A DNA stretch of 42,923 nt from Saccoglossus kowalevskii (Eukaryota; Hemichordata; Enteropneusta; Harrimaniidae): assembly GCF_000003605.2 (NCBI RefSeq), contig NW_003151754.1, positions 418,413-461,335 on the forward strand, in the 5' to 3' direction. Position numbers and translations under genes: made by a program. Shown here in pieces: positions 41,601 through 42,923 of this stretch (position 1 is the stretch's first letter; every line of letters begins with the position of its first letter). Below the pieces are notes generated by a model that searched no databases, was not told where the DNA came from, and saw nothing but the letters and a program-made list of their open reading frames with translations.

Positions 41601-42430
41601 TTAAAACAATAAATGCATATTACATTAAATATACTGAGTATTTTTTTCATGTGAACAGTTTTTTTTTGTGACGTGATGCTTACCACTCTTCCCTGACATT
41701 TAAATTGTATTTTTGCTCATATTCAAAAGATTGTACGGTGTATTGTTTGTTTTGTGCAAGTGATGTGGGAAAAATATGACCATGCCCATTTAGTGATTGC
41801 AATATGTACGTAATAGAAACCGCACCCCGAACTTGAGCTGTTGATCCCAATTTTTTATTTGATATATTGTAATATAAACCGCGGTTTATAATAGGATTTT
41901 AACGGTAGTATTAAAGTGAGTTTGCTGTGAGATTTGGCTTAACTGGAGATGCCTCTCAAGTCAATAGTAGATAATTCTCAAATAGGCAACGTTTAATAGC
42001 CTTTCAATGTTTGATTTTAAGAACACAGATCTATTAACCTTTTCACCACCAGTTCCTTCTTTTCATCACAAATTCAAAAAATAGTTCCATTTATAGTCTG
42101 CATTTTCCTTCAGAAGATTGGGACAAAAATAGCTCAATTTTTTTAGTAAAAACTGAAATTGACTCAAATTTTTTCTGTTGGCTCCAAAATTTTGGTTCAT
42201 TTCCAGAAATATTTTAAGATTATAAGGAAAAAGTGCAGAAACATTTGGGCGAGAAAGTCTAATGGTAGTCATTTTGGTCTATATAAAATACTAAGTATTA
42301 GTGTTCTGTTAATGACAACAGTATATCATATATATATAATAACATACTAGTAAATGTTTTTGTTTTTTGCTCAGGATGCCCATGAGTATGATGAGTTACC
42401 TGTGAGACATAATGAAGATGCCACTAATGG
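8432..42430 (+). CDS. ASCC3: ASCC3, activating signal cointegrator 1 complex subunit 3 (33 exons, C-terminus beyond the window)
   Basis: The exons code about 1,848 residues, roughly 84% of the family's usual length (human 2,202). Family knowledge: ASCC3 is a Ski2-like 3'-5' helicase with two helicase cassettes. With ASCC1/ASCC2/TRIP4 it unwinds DNA for ALKBH3 dealkylation repair, and it drives splitting of collided ribosomes in the RQT complex. Seen here: N-terminal ASCC2-binding-type region (1-~440). Cassette 1 has SAPTGAGKT (Lys ~485), TTPEKWD, DEVH (591-594), [25 protein letters not shown] and [11 protein letters not shown] Sec63-like region follows (~960-1275). Cassette 2 has GAPTGSGKT (Lys ~1335), DEIH (1433-1436), [29 protein letters not shown] and [10 protein letters not shown]. 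The second Sec63-like region starts at exon 30. Both ATPase sites look intact, and all internal phases agree. Final exons are missing. Confidence 0.95.
9071..9143. repeat. Imperfect tandem duplication in ASCC3 intron 1
   Basis: GTTTATAATCTCATTTTATA occurs twice about 39 bp apart. The rest of intron 1 (8667-9409) shows nothing recognisable. Confidence 0.7.
9410..9948 (+). CDS. ASCC3: ASCC3 exon 2 (539 bp, largest)
   Basis: Residues 79-258. Acceptor CTTCGGCAG, donor GTATGT, phase 0. Contains TLQGCEKVG, an acidic run [13 protein letters not shown] and [13 protein letters not shown]. This region in the family contacts ASCC2; divergence here is normal. Confidence 0.88.
10001..10085. repeat. Dispersed repeat copy (ASCC3 intron 2)
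   Basis: Shares ATAAACCATTTTCCA and GGTCATAGCGTTG with 4959-5060. Intron 3 (10530-11148) holds nothing I recognise. Confidence 0.5.
10415..10529 (+). CDS. ASCC3: ASCC3 exon 3
   Basis: Starts [20 protein letters not shown], strongly ASCC3-like. Acceptor TTGTTACAG, donor GTATGT, phase 1. Confidence 0.9.
11149..11198 (+). CDS. ASCC3: ASCC3 exon 4 (50 bp)
   Basis: Small exon coding [24 protein letters not shown] is conserved in ASCC3. Acceptor TTTGCAG, donor GTAAGA, phase 1 in, 0 out. Confidence 0.88.
11231..11387. mobile_element. piggyBac-like MITE (TTAA flanks)
   Basis: Flanked by TTAA at 11227-11230 and 11388-11391. Ends AGTGGGAGGGTCGTCACCTG and, inverted, AGCGAGAGAGTCGTCACCTG. A related fragment appears near 21525-21550 (GTGACAACCCCTCCGCTTTAA type). 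Confidence 0.7.
11715..11842 (+). CDS. ASCC3: ASCC3 exon 5 (charged helix)
   Basis: Codes a Lys/Glu/Arg-rich helical stretch beginning [17 protein letters not shown] and ending FDPQQLRLQ. Acceptor TTCATAG, donor GTACGG, phase 2 out. Confidence 0.88.
12292..12632. repeat. Dispersed repeat R1, copy 1 (intron 5)
   Basis: About 340 bp with clear similarity to 26785-27112 over the whole length, for example GGCTCTGCGTGAGC versus GGCTCTGCTTGAGC and CCAAATTTATATATGTTG in both. Class unknown. Confidence 0.75.
13518..13702. mobile_element. MITE, 185 bp, TA-flanked (intron 5)
   Basis: Begins CTGTAAAATACTTTATTTT and ends with the near-exact inverse AAAATAAAGTATTTTACAG, flanked by TA. Typical Tc1/mariner-derived MITE. 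Confidence 0.8.
13808..13949 (+). CDS. ASCC3: ASCC3 exon 6
   Basis: Contains [12 protein letters not shown] and SSFIGGTK, matching the family's HYPHVYDS segment. Acceptor TTCGCAG, donor GTCAGT, phase 0 out. Confidence 0.88.
14401..14526 (+). CDS. ASCC3: ASCC3 exon 7
   Basis: Codes [20 protein letters not shown] and ends ISDLDE, leading into the helicase Q-motif region. Acceptor ATTTCAG, donor GTTTGT. Confidence 0.88.
14778..14978 (+). CDS. ASCC3: ASCC3 exon 8 (cassette 1 motif I)
   Basis: Contains [13 protein letters not shown], the Ski2-like Q-motif region, and the Walker [14 protein letters not shown] with Lys near residue 485. Phase 0 at both ends; donor GTGAGG. Confidence 0.94.
15586..16607. 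mobile_element. ~1-kb non-autonomous element in intron 8
   Basis: Ends carry GATTCTGCCATAAATTCG and, inverted, GATTCTGCCGTAAATTTG. Just inside are direct copies of CTGAAAAATNGCCNTGGNCGATTTC (N marks differing bases). Its centre (about 15920-15990) matches, inverted, the centre of the element in intron 32. The open frame at 15708-15890 is not a recognisable gene. Confidence 0.55.
16787..16927 (+). CDS. ASCC3: ASCC3 exon 9 (motif Ia)
   Basis: [12 protein letters not shown] (motif Ia) and [12 protein letters not shown]. Acceptor TTATCAG, donor GTATGT. Confidence 0.93.
16928..18262. other. ASCC3: Introns 9 and 10, AT-rich, nothing recognised
   Basis: Apart from exon 10 (17272-17436) these stretches are AT-rich with homopolymer runs. 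No repeat family or ORF is convincing. Confidence 0.5.
17272..17436 (+). CDS. ASCC3: ASCC3 exon 10 (motif Ib, DEVH box)
   Basis: [16 protein letters not shown] and [13 protein letters not shown], the Walker B box of cassette 1. Acceptor TTTGCCAG, donor GTGAGA. Confidence 0.95.
18263..18511 (+). CDS. ASCC3: ASCC3 exon 11 (motif III)
   Basis: [17 protein letters not shown] (motif III) and [14 protein letters not shown]. Acceptor TTTATAG, donor GTAAAT. Confidence 0.94.
18512..20123. other. ASCC3: Introns 11 and 12
   Basis: No gene besides exon 12. A possible decayed MITE lies at about 19819-19972 (GTAAATGCATTAATT and, inverted, GTAAAAGCATTAATT near the ends). Confidence 0.4.
19314..19448 (+). 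CDS. ASCC3: ASCC3 exon 12 (motif IV)
   Basis: [16 protein letters not shown] (motif IV) followed by a variable linker ending GHAEKQ. Acceptor TTTCTAG, donor GTACTG. Confidence 0.92.
20124..20315 (+). CDS. ASCC3: ASCC3 exon 13 (motifs IVa and V); its donor lies in a tandem array
   Basis: [14 protein letters not shown] and [20 protein letters not shown]. The last 12 bases and the donor GTATGA form unit 1 of a 41-bp tandem array (20304-20522). Reading past the donor meets TGA at once. Confidence 0.93.
20304..20522. repeat. 41-bp tandem array spanning the exon 13 donor
   Basis: Units start at 20304, 20345, 20386, 20427, 20468 and 20509. Unit 1 is the last 12 exon bases GTGATTATCAAG plus donor GTATGAAAA and intron. 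Units 3 and 4 keep an AAG|GTATGA donor; unit 2 has AAG|GTTTGA and unit 5 has lost the G (AAGATATGA). Confidence 0.92.
20783..21007 (+). CDS. ASCC3: ASCC3 exon 14 (motif VI)
   Basis: [18 protein letters not shown] (motif VI), [10 protein letters not shown] and ADNLNAE. Acceptor CTTCAG, donor GTAAGT. Confidence 0.94.
21170..21550. repeat. Diverged repeat pair in intron 14
   Basis: Two related segments (about 21267-21335 and 21387-21452) share GTTTCANAATCNGATCAANGATGGC and TTTTTGGCC followed by TTACTACTA. An AAAC/AAAT microsatellite precedes them at 21068-21110. Confidence 0.5.
21654..21773 (+). CDS. ASCC3: ASCC3 exon 15 (winged-helix region)
   Basis: [20 protein letters not shown] and [11 protein letters not shown], the winged-helix part of cassette 1. 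Acceptor TTTTCAG, donor GTCAGT. Confidence 0.93.
21929..22180 (+). CDS. ASCC3: ASCC3 exon 16
   Basis: Contains [17 protein letters not shown] and [10 protein letters not shown]. Acceptor TTTTGCAG, donor GTAAAG. Confidence 0.93.
22528..22704 (+). CDS. ASCC3: ASCC3 exon 17 (Sec63-like 1)
   Basis: Starts [29 protein letters not shown] marks the Sec63-like helical domain. Acceptor TGTCTAG, donor GTAAGT. Confidence 0.92.
22705..23244. other. ASCC3: Intron 17, nothing recognised
   Basis: AT-rich intron with no repeat or ORF I can name. Intron 16 (22181-22527) is similar. Confidence 0.5.
23245..23470 (+). CDS. ASCC3: ASCC3 exon 18 (Sec63-like 1)
   Basis: [19 protein letters not shown], then [13 protein letters not shown] and [10 protein letters not shown]. 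Acceptor TTTACAG, donor GTAAGT, phase 1 out. Confidence 0.92.
23697..23815. repeat. AT-rich low-complexity tract of ATTATGCA motifs
   Basis: Irregular repeats of AATTATGCATTAT, including ATGCAAAT octamers, in intron 18. Locally self-complementary. Confidence 0.75.
24131..24455. repeat. Dispersed repeat R2, copy 1 (intron 18)
   Basis: Starts TATGAGGATATTACGAGG and ends near GACAGATGTATAAT. The first ~150 bp fold back on themselves (GGATACTGCAATGTATGCA against TGCATACTTTGCAGTATC). Same orientation as copy 2. Confidence 0.8.
24693..24946 (+). CDS. ASCC3: ASCC3 exon 19 (Sec63-like 1)
   Basis: [17 protein letters not shown] and [20 protein letters not shown], the FN3-like end of the Sec63 region. 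Flanked by two direct copies of a dispersed repeat (24131-24455 and 25139-25525). Donor GTAAGC. Confidence 0.92.
25139..25525. repeat. Dispersed repeat R2, copy 2 (intron 19)
   Basis: TATGAGGTTATTACAAGG to GACAGATGTATAAT, matching copy 1 throughout but with an extra ~60 bp near 25320-25410. The pair brackets exon 19. Confidence 0.8.
25911..26312 (+). repeat. ~119-bp tandem array duplicating the exon 20 acceptor and exon start
   Basis: Three decoy copies begin (after AG) at 25956, 26075 and 26195; the real exon begins at 26313. Each has a pyrimidine-rich tract, AG, then about 70 bases of exon 20 ([14 protein letters not shown] type) ending in TAA at 26025-26027, 26144-26146 and 26264-26266. 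Copy 2 also has TAG at codon 7. Copies 1 and 3 resemble each other, as do 2 and the real exon. Confidence 0.95.
26313..26481 (+). CDS. ASCC3: ASCC3 exon 20; real copy at the end of a duplicated-acceptor array
   Basis: [20 protein letters not shown], then [16 protein letters not shown] and [11 protein letters not shown]. This is the fourth and only uninterrupted copy of an acceptor-plus-exon-start unit repeated from 25911. It is chosen because only here does the frame run on past SQYY. Donor GTGAGC, phase 1. Confidence 0.92.
26785..27112. repeat. Dispersed repeat R1, copy 2 (intron 20)
   Basis: Full-length match to 12292-12632 in the same orientation. It carries an open frame (26867-27166) with no recognised domain, and the first copy does not support it as a gene. 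Confidence 0.75.
27280..30262 (+). mobile_element. DIRS-like tyrosine-recombinase retroelement, decayed (intron 20)
   Basis: About 230-bp inverted terminal repeats lie at 27280-27508 and 30033-30262, sharing CAGTCAAAATGACTATTTTG and GATAGAATCTAGGTCAGGGG-type sequence (right arm inverted). A third copy of the outer end lies inside at 29889-29955, as DIRS internal complementary regions do. GC content is visibly higher than the host. Coding remnants point to plus orientation. No catalytic RT box or tyrosine recombinase was found, and the frame is broken, so it is a non-autonomous or deleted copy. No target duplication is expected for DIRS. Confidence 0.75.
28976..29765 (+). pseudogene. DIRS-like RT thumb and RNase H remnant
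   Basis: Plus-strand fragments read VSLGMEFDTEV (RT thumb region), TLATDASP (RNase H start), then [13 protein letters not shown] and [12 protein letters not shown] (RNase H core with ELRA and TDN). The parts are in different frames and a TAG precedes the INRLELRA part, so the domain is dead. Upstream 27510-28970 has open frames of unknown, perhaps gag-like, origin. Confidence 0.65.
30707..30927 (+). CDS. ASCC3: ASCC3 exon 21 (cassette 2 motif I)
   Basis: [31 protein letters not shown] and the second Walker [18 protein letters not shown], Lys near residue 1335. Acceptor ATTTCAG, donor GTAAGT. Follows the 4.2-kb intron 20. Confidence 0.95.
30981..31151. mobile_element. MITE, 171 bp, TA-flanked (intron 21)
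   Basis: CTGTAAAATCTGTATTAGAAG at the left and the inverse CTTCTAATACAGATTTTATAG at the right (one mismatch), flanked by TA. Inside, TAATAGAAGCCGCATCCCC resembles a motif of the 40935-41905 element. Confidence 0.8.
31309..31372. repeat. 26-bp tandem duplication in intron 21
   Basis: TTGGAAAGTAACATTTATGT repeats once, then a partial third start ATTGGAAAG. Confidence 0.8.
31470..31555 (+). CDS. ASCC3: ASCC3 exon 22 (motif Ia)
   Basis: [18 protein letters not shown] and SRLGK. Acceptor TTTACCAG, donor GTATGT, phase 2 out. Confidence 0.92.
31913..32079 (+). CDS. ASCC3: ASCC3 exon 23 (DEIH box)
   Basis: [30 protein letters not shown] and LVIDEIHLL (Walker B of cassette 2, 1433-1436). Donor GTGAGT, phase 1. 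Confidence 0.95.
32271..32420. repeat. ~55-bp tandem repeat in intron 23
   Basis: Units with ACACTTTTGACAC and AAAACTCTGACATCATTTTG repeat two and a half times. A further copy lies at 32929-32985 in the next intron, so related units bracket exon 24. Confidence 0.8.
32633..32778 (+). CDS. ASCC3: ASCC3 exon 24 (motif III)
   Basis: [34 protein letters not shown]. Acceptor CATTTAG, donor GTGAGT. Confidence 0.94.
33373..33493 (+). CDS. ASCC3: ASCC3 exon 25
   Basis: [20 protein letters not shown] and [17 protein letters not shown]. Acceptor TTTCATAG, donor GTGAGT, phase 1. Confidence 0.93.
33540..33613. repeat. 61-bp satellite, left fragment (intron 25)
   Basis: GATCTAATGAATATTCATT units, cut off at 33613 by the inserted element. 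Confidence 0.8.
33614..35333. mobile_element. 1,720-bp insertion with TG...CA ends, probable solo LTR
   Basis: Begins TGTCGCACC and ends GGTGCGACA, a 9-bp inverted repeat with 5'-TG/CA-3', flanked by AATA at 33610-33613 and 35334-35337. No coding sequence. Removing it with one AATA restores an unbroken satellite unit. TG/CA ends and a 4-bp duplication fit a solo LTR; a short-TIR DNA transposon remains possible. Confidence 0.7.
35334..35880. repeat. 61-bp satellite array (intron 25)
   Basis: About nine units. The consensus carries ATGAATATTCATTATTTGCC, then CACTATAGAAAATATACTC. Later units are nearly identical; the first ones, near the insertion, are more diverged. Ends about 55 bp before exon 26. 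Confidence 0.9.
35936..36078 (+). CDS. ASCC3: ASCC3 exon 26 (motif IV)
   Basis: [20 protein letters not shown] and [12 protein letters not shown]. Acceptor TTTTCAG follows the 61-bp satellite closely. Donor GTGACT. Confidence 0.93.
36370..37550. repeat. 35-bp minisatellite, ~34 units (intron 26)
   Basis: Unit starts GGTTATCTTTGAGGGGGATC and continues AGGGCATAACTTGGT. Edge units are diverged, central ones nearly identical, as expected for unequal exchange. The G-rich strand has runs of 4-5 G per unit. Confidence 0.95.
37605..37742 (+). CDS. ASCC3: ASCC3 exon 27
   Basis: [20 protein letters not shown] and [15 protein letters not shown]. Acceptor TTTCATAG lies about 50 bp after the 35-bp minisatellite. 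Donor GTGAGG. Confidence 0.94.
37935..38055 (+). CDS. ASCC3: ASCC3 exon 28 (motif V)
   Basis: [20 protein letters not shown] and [19 protein letters not shown]. Acceptor ATCCACAG, donor GTCAGA, phase 1. Confidence 0.94.
38369..38501 (+). CDS. ASCC3: ASCC3 exon 29 (motif VI)
   Basis: [17 protein letters not shown] (motif VI), [20 protein letters not shown]. Acceptor TTTTGTAG, donor GTAAGT, phase 2. Confidence 0.94.
38502..39077. other. ASCC3: Intron 29, nothing recognised
   Basis: AT-rich. Contains no repeat or ORF I can name. Intron 28 (38056-38368) is the same. Confidence 0.5.
39078..39203 (+). CDS. ASCC3: ASCC3 exon 30
   Basis: [20 protein letters not shown], then [19 protein letters not shown]. 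Phase 2 out through a weak donor GTAGCA; the join gives NPSYY as in other ASCC3 proteins. Confidence 0.92.
39617..39855. mobile_element. MITE copy A (intron 30)
   Basis: Starts TTACCCTTTTCACCGACAG; core 39635-39835 is the inverse of 42059-42259 (for example ATTTCTGGAAATGAACC, AATCTTCTGAAGGAAA). The right end is degraded. Confidence 0.75.
39993..40104 (+). CDS. ASCC3: ASCC3 exon 31
   Basis: [20 protein letters not shown] and [15 protein letters not shown]. Acceptor CTTTCAG, donor GTATGT. Confidence 0.92.
40440..40574 (+). CDS. ASCC3: ASCC3 exon 32
   Basis: [20 protein letters not shown] and [10 protein letters not shown]. Acceptor GTTACAG, donor GTAAGT. Exons 31 and 32 are bracketed by an inverted repeat pair (39635-39835 and 42059-42259). 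Confidence 0.92.
40935..41905. mobile_element. 971-bp TA-flanked non-autonomous element (intron 32)
   Basis: Ends CCGTTAAAATCATATTATAA and, inverted, CCGTTAAAATCCTATTATAA, flanked by TA. Three copies of an AACCGCACCCC motif lie inside (near 40973, 41048, 41819). No transposase frame. Tc1/mariner-type ends. Confidence 0.7.
42034..42268. mobile_element. MITE copy B (intron 32)
   Basis: Starts TTAACCTTTTCACCACCAG, then core 42059-42259, inverted relative to copy A. Together the two flank exons 31 and 32. Confidence 0.75.
42375..42430 (+). CDS. ASCC3: ASCC3 exon 33 (last exon in window; donor inferred)
   Basis: [18 protein letters not shown] matches the family's LPVRHNED. The 3' end is uncertain: a GTGGGT donor after 42430 is assumed, because beyond it the sequence becomes a 43-bp tandem array with stops. 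A second GT at 42435-42436 (GTAGAC) would end the exon at 42434 instead. Confidence 0.78.
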
Positions 42431-42923
42431 GTGGGTAGACCATGCATGCTTGTTAACTCCATGCCACTAATGGGTGGGTAGACCATGCATGCTTGTTAAC
42501 TGCATGCCACTAATGGGTGGGTAGACCATGCATGCTTGTTAACTGCATGCCACTAATGGGTGGGTAGACCATGCATGCTTGTTAACTCTATGCTACTAAT
42601 GGGTGGGTAGACCATGCATGCTTGTTAACTCCATGCCACTAATGGGTGGGTAGACCATGCATGCTTGTTAACTGCATGCCACTAATAGGTGGGTAGACCA
42701 TGCATGCTTGTTAACTGCATGCCACTAATGGGTGGGTAGACCATGCATGCTTGTTAACCCCATGCCACTAATGGGTGGGTAGACCATGCATGCTTGTTAA
42801 CTGCATGCCACTAATAGGTGGGTAGACCATGCATGCTTGTTAACTGCATGCCACTAATGGGTGGGTAGACCATGCATGCTTGTTAACTCTATGCTACTAA
42901 TGGGTGGGTAGACCATGCATGCT
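42420..42923. repeat. 43-bp tandem array starting inside exon 33, ~11.7 units, open at window end
   Basis: Units start at 42420, 42463, 42506 and every 43 bp after. Each has GCCACTAATGGGTGGGTAGA then CCATGCATGCTTGTTAACT. Unit 1 includes the last 11 exon bases and the presumed donor. Variant bases show higher-order order: units 11-12 repeat 4-5. Confidence 0.95.

Overview
This is eukaryotic genomic DNA from an AT-rich, intron-rich animal. Both genes are split into many short exons with GT-AG introns. The repeats (DIRS-type retroelement, LINE relic, many MITE-like elements, minisatellites) fit a marine invertebrate, perhaps a lophotrochozoan or an invertebrate deuterostome. The species cannot be fixed from sequence alone. 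Everything here was read by eye; family names rest on recognised protein motifs, not on a search.

Two genes lie head to head. On the minus strand, a complete seven-exon gene (1978-7957) encodes a 342-residue CLYBL (citramalyl-CoA lyase / citrate lyase beta-like, mitochondrial). On the plus strand, 33 exons (8432-42430) encode about 1,848 residues of ASCC3, the double-cassette Ski2-like helicase of the ASC-1 / ribosome-quality-control-trigger complex. The window ends before its C-terminus. All internal splice phases agree in both models. The start codons are 474 bp apart and probably share a bidirectional promoter. The two proteins have no obvious functional link: one is a mitochondrial acyl-CoA metabolite enzyme, the other a nuclear and cytosolic helicase for alkylation repair and collided-ribosome splitting.

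Layout: 1-1977 is downstream of CLYBL and holds a LINE ORF2 relic, small tandem repeats and a hairpin. 1978-7957 is CLYBL, with MITEs and a perfect palindrome in its introns. 7958-8431 is the divergent promoter. 8432-26481 is ASCC3 N-terminal region, helicase cassette 1 and the first Sec63-like region. Intron 20 (26482-30706) carries a GC-richer, decayed DIRS-like element with long inverted terminal repeats. 30707-38501 is helicase cassette 2, with a solo-LTR-like insertion inside a 61-bp satellite (intron 25) and a 35-bp minisatellite (intron 26). 38502-42430 starts the second Sec63-like region. A 43-bp array fills the end.

The most unusual observation is that three separate tandem arrays in ASCC3 have repeat units that span an exon-intron junction and copy its splice site. 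They are a 41-bp array at the exon 13 donor, a ~119-bp array at the exon 20 acceptor, and a 43-bp array at the exon 33 donor. In each, the extra junctions carry or lead into in-frame stops, so they would act as decoy or poison splice sites if used.
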